Shown here: positions 19,501-26,675 of the stretch, in pieces | Layout of the letters: each line of letters begins with the position of its first letter | Position numbering within the stretch: position 1 is the first letter of the stretch | Source of the DNA: JBCAWW01 sp039024315 | GTDB taxonomy: Bacteria; Bacteroidota; Bacteroidia; J057 | Direction of reading: 5' to 3' | DNA length: 32,448 nucleotides | Assembly (NCBI GenBank): GCA_039024315.1 | Contig: JBCCQN010000078.1 | Coordinates: 1-32,448, forward strand | Position numbers and translations under genes: made by a program | Notes under the pieces: model-generated | What the model saw: only the letters and a program-made list of their open reading frames with translations | Database searches by the model: none | Told to the model about the DNA's origin: nothing

Positions 19501-20342
19501 TTTTCGCCATCTTCGGCTTTATACTTCATCAAAGAAGGAATACTACCCGAAACTGATAAACTGAGATTCTTGATCCCTCCACGCGAGTTATAATTGGCGC
19601 CTACCCCAATGCTACGCAGTACCGGACTAGTATTACCATTTACTTTTTCTGAATCATTTTTTTCAGCCTGTTGGACAGCAAAAGAGAGGCCAGCATTAAA
19701 ACCCGAGCCACTGCTGTAGCCAAGGTCCAAACCCGCAGTTAAAGTTCCTTTTTCTTTGTTAGCCGCACTAAAGCTTGGGTTAACCCCAAACTCAAAGCCC
19801 ATGCCTCGATAATTGTTCCAGTTGACGCCAAAAGAGGGACCCAAATTCAAATTAAGGCCGATTGTCTGGGTAGCGCCTTCTATTTCTTTGGTGAAGTCTT
19901 TTCCAAAAACCTCCCAGTTTAAACTGCCAGAAACGCCAATCGTAGTATTGGGTCTCATACTGAATTCACGGACGATTTTATCGCCTTTAAAGTCATCGGG
20001 AGTAACCATAACATTATGGTTCAAAGATCCGACTCCAAGGCTCCAATTATAGCCTACTATCGTGGCTTCGGTGTCCATGCCACCGGAGGCATTATAATTG
20101 AGGCTGATCGGAAATTCTCCCACCTCCATTAAGTTAATATTATAGCCAAAGGCCCCCGTAAAGGGATCGACCATTTGAGAAATGCTGGAGCGAGCATGGT
20201 TATTTACACTCGGTAAAGTAGGACCACTGGTAAGCGCATATGCTGCGGTGGGAAAAAGTATCTGAAACCCATGCGCCACCACCATATAGGCCACGATGAT
20301 TCGCAGCAAAAATCGGTTGCGATATATTTTGAGTATTGACAT
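13581..20342 (-). CDS. Giant secreted Rhs-shell partner protein without toxin tip (2253 aa)
   Basis: Residues 1-36 are a long signal peptide (...FPTAAYA). Residues 78-106 carry the SpvB/Rhs-type opening (FPISLNYNASGG ... GYNWSLGVGS). About 130-340 is a run of Gly-rich alternating strands resembling an outer-membrane barrel or beta-wall. An EF-hand-like loop (DVNNDGITDDD) is near 723. The segment TPSGGTINVEYE ... YAYVENLKAMQMF near 955-990 is a hallmark of this Bacteroidota family as I recall it. About 1670-1880 is Cys-rich and ends in RGNWRPLKSYTY. A jelly-roll-like domain with YLDDLVV precedes the last YD unit (FVYDPVTLRLMAAMDNNGYA) near 2195. The protein ends at VKPQVN with no toxin or sorting domain. 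It starts 5 bases after the lipoprotein gene. By analogy with TcB/TcC I infer that it builds the shell together with the 3275-residue protein. Confidence 0.9.
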   Translation of the reverse strand: MSILKIYRNRFLLRIIVAYMVVAHGFQILFPTAAYALTSGPTLPSVNNHARSSISQMVDPFTGAFGYNINLMEVGEFPISLNYNASGGMDTEATIVGYNWSLGVGSLNHNVMVTPDDFKGDKIVREFSMRPNTTIGVSGSLNWEVFGKDFTKEIEGATQTIGLNLNLGPSFGVNWNNYRGMGFEFGVNPSFSAANKEKGTLTAGLDLGYSSGSGFNAGLSFAVQQAEKNDSEKVNGNTSPVLRSIGVGANYNSRGGIKNLSLSVSGSIPSLMKYKAEDGEKRRKLRSRSISPSYSFASPTHSAQIDMPFATENFLFNGKGGIALFGTDPTLEISGYVSKQSLYTNRIASSAFGYAYLDKAEEIANTSTNGAVTMDFNRENDGPFIQKVTPYIASIYNGPDTYHATGPGVGGTYRAFRDPGIVYDPFMSTYSNDLSGGIEWGGGATSGKGGLNVKGMVSSSRSGRWDAASRNGLDEVFRFRARGENGDRAQEPYSFKQVGELNFDQDEEYYQRLGDDKAVRVNLYAGPMGFVNKDAYLIDDKDNVYHTTEAQGGYQRSNFTNDPNEADRYHNRVKKNQPMQMLTAEEADKLALEPQIKSYPLNTFNYNSLGIEDPGPNGTFGRMEEERKAHHFSSSILTTSDGRKILYEIPAYNWVQREVSFNASNKEGSLPDPLTVDNSKLVYYHPGSDNSTNNERGIDHYFNATTTPAFAHSYLMTGMLSPGYVDVNNDGITDDDLGQAYQINYSRVHSSFGWRTPLSATPNSASYSKGLEARAMDDKGSYVYGEKEVWYTHSIISRHFIAEFTYSDRNDGHGVVDEDGQINSDKTLKKLDKITLYSKQERINKGDDAVPIKTVHFAYSYELCQQLPNYFEHDTDYLGDPAQSGKLTLKKVWFTYKNSQRGRYNPYVFTYSENNPDYNAKAYDRWGNYKQEDPDLTYWKYPYADQNQNTADYNAEAWLLKSIATPSGGTINVEYEANQYAYVENLKAMQMFKIAGVGSDKSQWVPVNTLYTQSTTAGLKYDNNNLIYIELPEDVTNVDELKKRYFFDEENEMLEELYFSFYMPIEQDKGQTDPDMEQVTGFVKIKEVGLVDPANPTKQAWIEIEESSVKDDNEKDPKVPGVARSAWNFIRNSLPERVFPSDPKQAGTDDAERIRGLVGFAMEMRSVFTGIYRVMADRGFANKVDPSESWVRLYTPYGKKLGGSGARTKRIYTSDAWGEVTGYSDQTNSYGQEFDYTIEEGGETISSGVATFEPMLGMDENPFYQPLHLRKENKWAIDEEYYVTKPIAPSAFRAANVGYRKVKIASLAKENVKSHGTGYTVKEFYTAKEFPTHISTTELIAKGVPAIQFLKKLHTFHATQGFLIKRNDMHGKAWRESIFAEGGEEMISRVEYLYRTAQDFDPTRANELNNTGVKIVKPNGETAEARLGFEMDFVIDERQQETEATGLSTGGNLDGFLAGIFPAFIPMIILANNYQLTQSRFMSATKVINQYGILQKTVVTSGKSCIATENVAYDAESGQVLLTKTTNEFSDDIYNFTYPAYWHYDNMGPSYQNIGIEWQDKQLDDLTDADKYLVPGDVLWLQEGSIVAKAWVLNVNGDEVFAVDKDGIDISTQVPAGHEFDLVKVVESGRQNSQSRAMGSIVTINANPLTHSTPLQAFDKVVTASAIEYSDQWQMQCGTSQVEDECYCEELTQEAIDLQTLLQAIAQDGLLINETFNLMGYPNEYLNSSLLTALTPDVDPLTGLNASNCSVEFRSTAQATSNNCTEVLDIQIGYNCSGSFTPVANIQLDVDEGSNPILLCLDYMTEFSTIEADLSNAGECTDVNEFSMLGHLPYCIGEEDVFPLRGTIDAFPIRDCETIPVTKFACAEPGDVVNPFRRGIRGNWRPLKSYTYLTGRTVNTASATPNVPAPYMDTDIRNEGILTDFTPFWKLATGQWSINNQIDKWQWTAEATKYVPQGQEVESKNPLDIYSAAVFGHQGQVPIVTTNNARNYDIAFANFEVKEDVSTYCQSPVSIENSGPNLNGDYAHTGKQSLVINPGFPAASPIILRADMGSDLECTPSNLTNSQYTVDDCDCAGNFRATWDKKYLMTFWVYGDAYHMGQVSNSPIDDYNGLEVNISVGGISYPVTPSPLKKGSLLDGWQRYELSFELPTEAAFNAANVQGSAALFEIKFENSGTQNLYLDDLVVQPYLSGIKTFVYDPVTLRLMAAMDNNGYATFYKYNKAGDLIGVQKETKEGIQSLNETRQSVKPQVN

Positions 20343-20347
20343 GATTG

Positions 20348-20959
20348 CTAGGATTGTAAATTGAGGGCAGGTAAGTGGGAGAGACGGCCTAAATCAAAGC
20401 GAAAACGCACTGGCCCCAACCCGAAAAAATGATCGTCTAAGATGAGAATAGCCTCCTCTTCCAATTGCTCTGGTCGAGGAAAACTGAGGAAAAAATGCGC
20501 ATCAGGCTCCAGATCAAAGCTTCGTTCGAAATGGTAGAGATTCGGACGGAGGGTATCGTTTCCGTGTAGGAGATACAGATAATCTTCCATATCAAAGGAG
20601 AGATAAGTCAGCCGCTCTTGATATTCCGCTATGCTGCCTAGATTGTACTTTAAAAAAGAAACATTGCCTTCTTGTGGCCCCATAGTAAAGTGGATATCAA
20701 GGCTCTCTTTCAGTTCTGCTTTCATCTCATTAAGGTGATGAGCGTTCAGCGAAGCTTGATGTAACTGGACCGCTTGATATGGAATTGGCATCAGCTGAGC
20801 CCCCAAAGTATACTGCCCGATTTCCCGTTGGTTGTTAAAACCATTGGCAGGGTTTTCTACCCACTGCAGAAACTCTCTTGGTGCCAGCACCGTCGGTTGA
20901 CAAGCACTCATGCACCAAGCCAAGATGGTACTAATAATCAATAAGTTGCGAGACATCAT
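20348..20959 (-). CDS. Predicted lipoprotein of the Rhs cassette (203 aa)
   Basis: The N-terminus MMSRNLLIISTILAWCMSACQPT has a hydrophobic stretch followed by MSAC, a usable lipobox with Cys20. Two adjacent ATGs (20959 and 20956) are possible starts. The first shares its A with the TGA stop of the Skp-like gene, which implies translational coupling. The mature part is acidic and strand-rich (FHFTMGP-like IHFTMGPQEGNVSFLKYN, LTYLSFDMEDYLYLLHGNDT) and ends in FFGLGPVRFRFDLGRL. No family is recognised. Its place between an Skp-like chaperone and the first Rhs gene, 5 bases ahead of the latter, suggests a membrane-tethered assembly factor, or a self-protection factor. That role is inference. Confidence 0.8.
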   Translation of the reverse strand: MMSRNLLIISTILAWCMSACQPTVLAPREFLQWVENPANGFNNQREIGQYTLGAQLMPIPYQAVQLHQASLNAHHLNEMKAELKESLDIHFTMGPQEGNVSFLKYNLGSIAEYQERLTYLSFDMEDYLYLLHGNDTLRPNLYHFERSFDLEPDAHFFLSFPRPEQLEEEAILILDDHFFGLGPVRFRFDLGRLSHLPALNLQS

Positions 20960-21489
20960 CAGAGCTTGTTTTGATATTTTTGGTTGACAAATGCGATTAC
21001 TTCATCGGTCAGATCATAGCTTTGATCTGCTCCCATCAGGTTACCGGTACCGTTGGCTCCAAAAAGGTAGGTTACTCCCTCGGTCTCACAGTAATCTTGT
21101 AAATACTGATTGAGTTGCGTCCAGATTTGATCGGTATATTGCTCGCTCTGGAAGGCATTATCTTCACTAAACTGATCCTGTCGATGGCTCAACTCCCTGC
21201 GAATCGCATCCAACGAATCTAAAGGAGCCCTTCTCGACTGCATGGCCTGCATACGGAGGTTCAGGTTTTCAATTATCGTCTGCCTTGCTTGCCGAGTGTT
21301 GTCAAGTTTGGCGTCTAGCTCTTGCGTCATTTGAAACTCAGCAAAAACTTTAGCGGTCTGAATGTAGGCTACCTTATTGCTTTGACGACTACCTAGGCTC
21401 CAGCCAATCAGCCCTCCGAGCAAAAGTATGAGCATAAGGATCCCCGCCCAGCGCATTTGGCTGGCTTTTACATGATTGTGTACTTTCAT
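20959..21489 (-). CDS. OmpH/Skp-family chaperone, inner-membrane anchored (176 aa)
   Basis: After a basic, His-containing N-terminus a single hydrophobic segment (about 14-33, AGILMLILLLGGLIGWSL) would anchor the protein in the inner membrane with the rest in the periplasm. From about 42 the OmpH pattern follows: VAYIQTAKVFAEFQMTQEL, a Gln/Arg-rich coiled coil (about 55-115), and the closing strand-and-helix TYLFGANGTGN ... YDLTDEVIAFVNQKY. Length and order fit Skp/OmpH, known to hold unfolded outer-membrane proteins in the periplasm. Standard Skp has a cleavable signal instead of an anchor. Sitting in one transcript with an outer-membrane barrel and two giant beta-rich proteins, it probably serves these as a dedicated chaperone. 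Its stop TGA overlaps the next gene's ATG. Confidence 0.88.
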   Translation of the reverse strand: MKVHNHVKASQMRWAGILMLILLLGGLIGWSLGSRQSNKVAYIQTAKVFAEFQMTQELDAKLDNTRQARQTIIENLNLRMQAMQSRRAPLDSLDAIRRELSHRQDQFSEDNAFQSEQYTDQIWTQLNQYLQDYCETEGVTYLFGANGTGNLMGADQSYDLTDEVIAFVNQKYQNKL

Positions 21490-21513
21490 TTTATTGTGCT
21501 GTTGTGTGGTGTG

Positions 21514-22554
21514 CTATTTTTTGATTGCGTATAAATATTGAAATCGAACTTCTCCCATTTTACCTTTCTGATTGTGTACTTCGAGATAGTAGATATCTCC
21601 CTCTTGTAGGCCACTACCCGGTGGTAGGTGAGCGACATAGAGATTGCGGCCGATGTGTTCTAGGCGCTCACCTTTCAGGGAACGCTTATTCCCCTCCACA
21701 TCTCGTATCACAATGCGTGGCTTGAGTTCGGCATAGGGGTGATCAAAGCGAAAACCGACATAACCTCTGGCGGGATAAAAGCCCCCATTATGATCGATAT
21801 TGAGGGCGACATAGTCGTAATCTGGCTTTTTTTCTTCCCCTTCGGCAGGAGCTTTAAACACAAAACTCCAAACCTCGCTCCGCCCCATAAAGCACTCATT
21901 ATCATAAGCTTCTACTTGCCAAGCGTAGCGCTTTTGATCTTCAAATTGCCGGTCGCTCAATGACCAAGGCAGAATGTTTTGCGACAAAGCTTCTCGTTCA
22001 AAAAAAGCGGGTCCTGACTGGATCGCCACGCTGGGAGTCTGATACGGCAATACTTCGACCATCCGTATCCGGTAATTTACCGCTTGCCCAGGTCTAAGTG
22101 GTCCTGGAGGTGTCCAACTAAAGACCGGCAGTAGCGTTTGCAATTTTTCGCCATCAAAAGGATACACCAAATGAGGCGGAAAAGAGGAGACTTCTGGCAT
22201 GCTTTCGCATGATTGGGCTAATAGTTCTCGATACTTCAGAGAGATCACCTCAACGCAGATCGTATTTCCGTCTGGGTTTTCCAGCGCGATCGTATTAGTT
22301 GGACCCGTTAGTTCCCGTAGGGGAAAAATATTTGCCCCAGCCCGTAAAGTTAGCGGTACTGATTCCGTGAAATTGGTGCTATTTTTTCCTTTTCGTGTCC
22401 GGATCACGACTTGTAGCTCTTCAGCATGCTGATTTTGGATCATTAACTGCGGCATTACCGCCGAGGGAACCCACTGCAAGCTGAGAAGAGGATCTTGAGC
22501 GTGCAGCCCTTGAAACAATAGTCCCAGAATGAAAATGGCTATATATCGTTGCAT
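21514..22554 (-). CDS. Secreted fibronectin-like protein of the Rhs cassette (346 aa)
   Basis: Signal peptide MQRYIAIFILGLLFQGLHAQ. Residues 20-120 form an Ig-like domain (LQVVIRTRKGKN, LTLRAGANIFPL). About 125-235 is a fibronectin-type-III-like domain of a kind I recall from Bacteroidota envelope proteins: VFSWTPPGPLRPGQAVNYRI, QTPSVAIQSGPAFF, and YAWQVEAYDNECFMGRSEVW. The C-terminal third is a further strand-rich domain ending RFQYLYAIKK. There is no lipobox, barrel signature or type IX sorting domain. The gene lies 37 bases after the LRR gene and 24 bases before the Skp-like gene, so it is cassette-internal. A structural or adaptor role at the periplasmic side of the outer membrane is likely but not shown. 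Confidence 0.85.
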   Translation of the reverse strand: MQRYIAIFILGLLFQGLHAQDPLLSLQWVPSAVMPQLMIQNQHAEELQVVIRTRKGKNSTNFTESVPLTLRAGANIFPLRELTGPTNTIALENPDGNTICVEVISLKYRELLAQSCESMPEVSSFPPHLVYPFDGEKLQTLLPVFSWTPPGPLRPGQAVNYRIRMVEVLPYQTPSVAIQSGPAFFEREALSQNILPWSLSDRQFEDQKRYAWQVEAYDNECFMGRSEVWSFVFKAPAEGEEKKPDYDYVALNIDHNGGFYPARGYVGFRFDHPYAELKPRIVIRDVEGNKRSLKGERLEHIGRNLYVAHLPPGSGLQEGDIYYLEVHNQKGKMGEVRFQYLYAIKK

Positions 22555-22591
22555 GAAAATCAGTTTTTATGTGTTTTCAAAAATCTACCTA

Positions 22592-24049
22592 TTACCAGTA
22601 AAAGGGATGGTTGATAGGATTGGTAGTCCACGGGTTCCAACCATTATCAGCCAAGGTGCAGCTAGTATTGGTACAAGGTGAGGTTGGGAGACAGTTAAGA
22701 TTACCATCTACTTTATTCTGAGCAGCCGGAGACGGACTTACTCCACTTTGAAAAACGGTTAAACGTTTATTGCCCACCGGATCGCAGCGATTCATCCAAA
22801 CTCGATCGATGATCTCGTTCATCTGCCCACTAGATAGGTCTGCACTGAAAAAGTATATCTCGCCAAGCTTCCAGTTTGCGTCAGTAGGCAGTTTGTTAGA
22901 AATCTCTGTGTCAGGTCCGTTCAAATTCATATCACCAGCCGTTAGCAACCTTAATTTTTCGTAATTCGAGAGATCTGGAAAAGAAGCAGAGGTGATAATG
23001 TTCCCTCCTATCCGCAATTCTTCTAACGTACTGGCACAATTCAATATCACATTATCAATTTGGTTAGCGCTGAGATGTAGGTCAATTAGATTAGGATAAT
23101 TATTAAAATCCCAAGTCCCATTTCCCTGATCAATTTGATTTACCCCGCAATATATTCTGGCCAAGGGATGCGTAGTACCAGTGGGTAATATTGATACATC
23201 TGGCATATGAACCCGCGTCAAACTATTATACTGTAGCCATAGCTCGTTTAGTTTGGGACAACCATCTAGGTAGAAATTAGTAGGACCGCCTGAAGTACCG
23301 ATATCATTTCTGGTTAAATTGAGCAATTCCAAATTGGGAAACTCAGCCGTAGCACCATTTAAAGTGGACTGGTGAAAGGGAAGCAGTGCCTGAATATTAT
23401 GATTACTGGTGTGATCAGATTCAGTTTGTTCTTGCAATTGCACTTCTTTTAAGGTGCTTTTAGCCGGCGAAAGATCAATTGTACCACTCAGCTGATTCCC
23501 AGATAGCATTAAGTATTGCAGCGCAGTATTTCCGGAAATATCGATGGTGCTAAATTCTTGCCCATGAAAGGAGAATCGCTTAAGACTTGATAGAGCCGAG
23601 ATATCTGCCCCATAGACCACTCCCTTATCTCCGCTATTATGGTTTTGGACTGTGGTCACTTCCGTGGGACAAACCATGACCTCTATTTGCACCAAGCCCC
23701 CAGTCCCAGAAGGATAAGTGTAAGTGTAGTTTTCAAAATAAAAGCCGTTAAGGGTCATTCCATTGTAAACTTGATGGCTGCTAGTCTGGCTGGGATCATT
23801 CCAATTAATGACCACCATTTGTTTACCACTCTCAGCTCCAACTTGAAACCCAATCGTTCCGCCTGCGGGAACGTTGACCTCCATTGTAAAGCCCAAAGGC
23901 GGTAACATCTCCATCGCTTCCAATTCCTCGAGCGAATAAAACTGTCGGCTTTCCCCATTTGACGAAGGTAGAGGCTCTGGGCCAGGCGCTGGTGCCTCTA
24001 GTGCAAAGAGGCCCCAAAAGAGCATAATAAATCCAGTTAGTAATTTCAT
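22592..24049 (-). CDS. Secreted leucine-rich-repeat protein (485 aa)
   Basis: The N-terminus MKLLTGFIMLFWGLFALEAP is a signal peptide followed by a Pro-rich linker. Residues 30-140 form a beta-rich domain (GFTMEVNVPAGGTIGFQVG ... KQMVVINWND). Irregular leucine-rich repeats cover about 150-390: LQYLMLSGNQLSG, LELLNLTRNDIG, LNELWLQYNSLTRV, LIDLHLSANQIDNV, LEELRIGGNIIT, LRLLTAGDMNLNG. The spacing resembles the LRRs of Bacteroidota surface proteins. The tail has four clustered Cys (NCLPTSPCTNTSCTL) and ends in NPFHPFYW-like aromatic sequence, with no type IX sorting domain. It lies between the barrel gene (21-base gap) and the fibronectin-like gene. LRRs usually bind proteins, so target recognition or docking of the Rhs particle is plausible, as inference. 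Confidence 0.87.
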   Translation of the reverse strand: MKLLTGFIMLFWGLFALEAPAPGPEPLPSSNGESRQFYSLEELEAMEMLPPLGFTMEVNVPAGGTIGFQVGAESGKQMVVINWNDPSQTSSHQVYNGMTLNGFYFENYTYTYPSGTGGLVQIEVMVCPTEVTTVQNHNSGDKGVVYGADISALSSLKRFSFHGQEFSTIDISGNTALQYLMLSGNQLSGTIDLSPAKSTLKEVQLQEQTESDHTSNHNIQALLPFHQSTLNGATAEFPNLELLNLTRNDIGTSGGPTNFYLDGCPKLNELWLQYNSLTRVHMPDVSILPTGTTHPLARIYCGVNQIDQGNGTWDFNNYPNLIDLHLSANQIDNVILNCASTLEELRIGGNIITSASFPDLSNYEKLRLLTAGDMNLNGPDTEISNKLPTDANWKLGEIYFFSADLSSGQMNEIIDRVWMNRCDPVGNKRLTVFQSGVSPSPAAQNKVDGNLNCLPTSPCTNTSCTLADNGWNPWTTNPINHPFYW

Positions 24050-24070
24050 GATTGATAAAATGTGTTTTCA

Positions 24071-26596
24071 TTACCAGCGAAAGCTCAAGCCCCCGCGGAT
24101 TAAATATTCGTTAGTATTAGGTTGTTGCGGTATATAATTGAAGAGGTAGTTGCGCTCAGCTCTAAGGTCAAATTGTAAGGACTTAGCCAAGGATAAAGCC
24201 ACACTTGCATACAGCCCCTTTCGCTCTGCGCCCCCTTCTTGTTTTTCTTCCAGCCAGTGGCCTCCCAAAGCATAAGTACCCCACTTTTGCGTACCCCAAT
24301 TGAGGGAAACATCCGCCGCATAGGTATCGCCACGCTCTACGCTATACTGCCCTTTCATGAGGGTACCCGAAGCAATGAGACTGATATTGCCCGGTCCCAT
24401 CAGCATTTGGTTGACTGTCAATAGATAAGCCGAAAAGTCTTGCTGTTCGCTTTGCCCACGGTTGAGTTGCTGCGAATACAAGATCGCACTCGTGCCTTGC
24501 CAACTCCCTGCTTGCCAACTATACTGACTCTGCGCCGTCAATACGGAAAGACGATTTTGATACTTTAGGCTATCCAACCGATCATTTTGCTGAAAGTAGG
24601 GTGCATAATCCACCTGCACCATTGGCCCTTTTTTAGGCTGCCATCGCATACTGAGCCCATAAGCGCTTACCGTAGTTTGGGTCCATTTATAAGGCACCAG
24701 ATTATCGGCATCTTTGCGCCAATAAGCACTTAATTGCCATCGGCCCTCCTTCAGACTTTGCTGTAAACGAAATTGGTATCGTTCACGATCAGTGATCAAA
24801 AGAGGTGCCCCCATCGAATAATAATCAGGACTCACCCAAGCATAACGGGCTGTGATTTGCGTCTGACCATTGGCGAGGGGGCTGAGCTCTCCCCTTATTT
24901 CCCAAGTTTGTCCGGATAGCTGCTCCGCAGAACGCTCCTCTCGCGCACTGGAATCAGCAAGCAAACTCAGCGATTGCAGATATTCTCCCCCCAGCTGTAC
25001 CCTACTATCCCAAATATTCAACTGCCCCTGCACACCGAAAACCTGATTTTGCCATAAAGAAACCGGCAAAGCGGCCACCAAACCGGTATCCTCTTGGGCA
25101 AACTGTCGTGCGTGTAGGTACATCGCCGCGAGATAGTTTTTATCGGGATCGCCGATTCCCAGACGACTGGCTCCTAACCAAGCATTAGGGTTTTGCGTTT
25201 GCGTGGCGATCACTGTCCGGCCTAGCTTGCCTCCACTTAAGGATACAAACCACTTGCCCGGATGATAAGTAACATCCAAACCTTTGAGGATAATGCCGTC
25301 AATGCTATTGGCAGAATAAAACGGATAAGTTACCCCCACTCCTACTTGCTTAAAGGCACTGATCTTTTCTTGAAAACGCGAGAAGATTGGCAATTGACTC
25401 AAAACCTTGGGATCGCTTAACAATGAGCGGTAATCTCCCGCTTCCAACGCTTTAAGCTGTTCGGCTTTTTCCAACCAAAGGCGGTATTTTTCATACTCCT
25501 TTTTTAAAGCCAGCAGGCGTTGCTTTTGGGCTTTCAGGCGCTCCCACTCCGCTTTTTTTGCATACAGTTGTAAAAACTCCTCGCAGCGTTCCGGAATACG
25601 GGCACATACACTATCCTGCACTTGCATTGAATCAAGTTGCTCCATCCAAGGATACTCCTTGAGGAATTTGCTCCAATCCTGATCAAGGTTTCGAAAGTTT
25701 TCATGCGCCATAATCGTTTCGATGCGTTCTAGTCGGGCCAAATCAGGTAGCCTTTCTTGCCAAAGTGAGTCAACCCCTTGGGGAACGCTTCCCATCATAG
25801 CCTGCAGCCTTTCGATTTCGGATTGGCCCAAAGAGGATAAGCGATTGTAAAAGCTCGTATCAATCGGTAAATCTTGGCTCAGCTTATGTTGCTGCTCTTG
25901 CCAATAAGCCATACCTTTTTGTTGTAATTGAGCCAATAGCGCCTCTCTTCTAAAACTCACTCCCAAGGTATTGACATCATAACGTAAGCCGTTTTGCTCC
26001 GTGGAAATAAACATTTGCCCTTGCAGGGGAACGCCAAAGACGTTGATCGTGGGAGCGACTTGTAAACGAAGATAGTTTGCCGGTACTTCCTGAAAATATC
26101 CTTGCCGATTGGAGGCTTGTCCACTCAGTCCCAACATTCCATTAATAGAAATGGGACCTTTTTTTGCGTTTTCTTTGTCCGCGCTCGGCCCTACGTTCTG
26201 GATTTGGCGAAACACACATGCATTACCCAAGCGTTGGCTGAAATCATCAGCCATCACATGGATGCAAATTTGATAGGTTCCTCCTTTAAGCTTGCTCGGA
26301 TCTACTAGCCATTTTTGTTCTCTACTAAGGAGTTGATTGGCTTGAATCTCAAACCTACCGCTTGGCAGTTGCAGACTTGCGCTACGCGCTTGCAAGACTA
26401 GCTGGTTTTTCGCGTCTTTGAGCTCAGCAAAAAGATGGATTCTCTGTGATCTTCCGAGATTATTTAGGGTCAAAACCCATAAGTCATCTGCCTGAAATTG
26501 CAAGATTACTTGCTGGGGCAAGATCAAATCTACTTGAGCATTTAGATTAAGACATAGCGCGAATATTCCAGTAATATGAATTATCAGTTTTTTCAC
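24071..26596 (-). CDS. Outer-membrane beta-barrel protein with Ig-like front and coiled coil (841 aa), first gene of the cassette
   Basis: Signal peptide MKKLIIHITGIFALCLNLNAQ. Residues 21-140 match an Ig-like domain I recall in Bacteroidota proteins (LTLNNLGRSQRIHLFAEL, GGTYQICIHVMADD ... GNACVF). About 150-230 is a beta segment (INGMLGLSGQASN, LRLQVAPTINVFGVPLQG). About 230-410 is strongly helical and charged (KAEWERLKAQKQRLLALKKE), a coiled coil. About 415-841 shows alternating amphipathic strands with aromatic girdles, ending LIRGGLSFRW, a classic outer-membrane insertion signature with a terminal Trp. It is the first gene after a 313-base gap with a candidate promoter. I infer an outer-membrane pore or anchor for the Rhs proteins. 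No TonB box or plug is visible. A barrel with a non-export function cannot be excluded. Confidence 0.85.
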   Translation of the reverse strand: MKKLIIHITGIFALCLNLNAQVDLILPQQVILQFQADDLWVLTLNNLGRSQRIHLFAELKDAKNQLVLQARSASLQLPSGRFEIQANQLLSREQKWLVDPSKLKGGTYQICIHVMADDFSQRLGNACVFRQIQNVGPSADKENAKKGPISINGMLGLSGQASNRQGYFQEVPANYLRLQVAPTINVFGVPLQGQMFISTEQNGLRYDVNTLGVSFRREALLAQLQQKGMAYWQEQQHKLSQDLPIDTSFYNRLSSLGQSEIERLQAMMGSVPQGVDSLWQERLPDLARLERIETIMAHENFRNLDQDWSKFLKEYPWMEQLDSMQVQDSVCARIPERCEEFLQLYAKKAEWERLKAQKQRLLALKKEYEKYRLWLEKAEQLKALEAGDYRSLLSDPKVLSQLPIFSRFQEKISAFKQVGVGVTYPFYSANSIDGIILKGLDVTYHPGKWFVSLSGGKLGRTVIATQTQNPNAWLGASRLGIGDPDKNYLAAMYLHARQFAQEDTGLVAALPVSLWQNQVFGVQGQLNIWDSRVQLGGEYLQSLSLLADSSAREERSAEQLSGQTWEIRGELSPLANGQTQITARYAWVSPDYYSMGAPLLITDRERYQFRLQQSLKEGRWQLSAYWRKDADNLVPYKWTQTTVSAYGLSMRWQPKKGPMVQVDYAPYFQQNDRLDSLKYQNRLSVLTAQSQYSWQAGSWQGTSAILYSQQLNRGQSEQQDFSAYLLTVNQMLMGPGNISLIASGTLMKGQYSVERGDTYAADVSLNWGTQKWGTYALGGHWLEEKQEGGAERKGLYASVALSLAKSLQFDLRAERNYLFNYIPQQPNTNEYLIRGGLSFRW

Positions 26597-26610
26597 AAAA
26601 AGAGTATTTT

Positions 26611-26633
26611 TGTCTCTAGTGCTAATAGAGACA
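26611..26633 (-). promoter_or_regulatory. 8-bp stem in the leader of the cassette
   Basis: 26611-26618 (TGTCTCTA) and 26626-26633 (TAGAGACA) are exact reverse complements with a 7-base loop. The stem lies 14 bases upstream of the ATG at 26596, between the candidate -7 box and the start. It could affect translation or be a protein-binding site. It is short, so chance is not excluded. Confidence 0.35.
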
Positions 26634-26667
26634 GGTTGTGCTGTACAAAAATCTCCCTGCCCCGAAA

Positions 26668-26675
26668 CAAAGCTA
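26668..26675 (-). promoter_or_regulatory. Candidate Bacteroidota -7 box for the Rhs cassette
   Basis: Read on the minus strand the bases are TAGCTTTG, an exact match to the known Bacteroidota -7 consensus TAnnTTTG. A start of transcription just downstream would give a leader of about 65 bases before the ATG at 26596. No convincing TTG box is visible at the expected distance upstream, so it may be weak, or use an alternative sigma factor such as the neighbouring ECF one. Confidence 0.4.
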
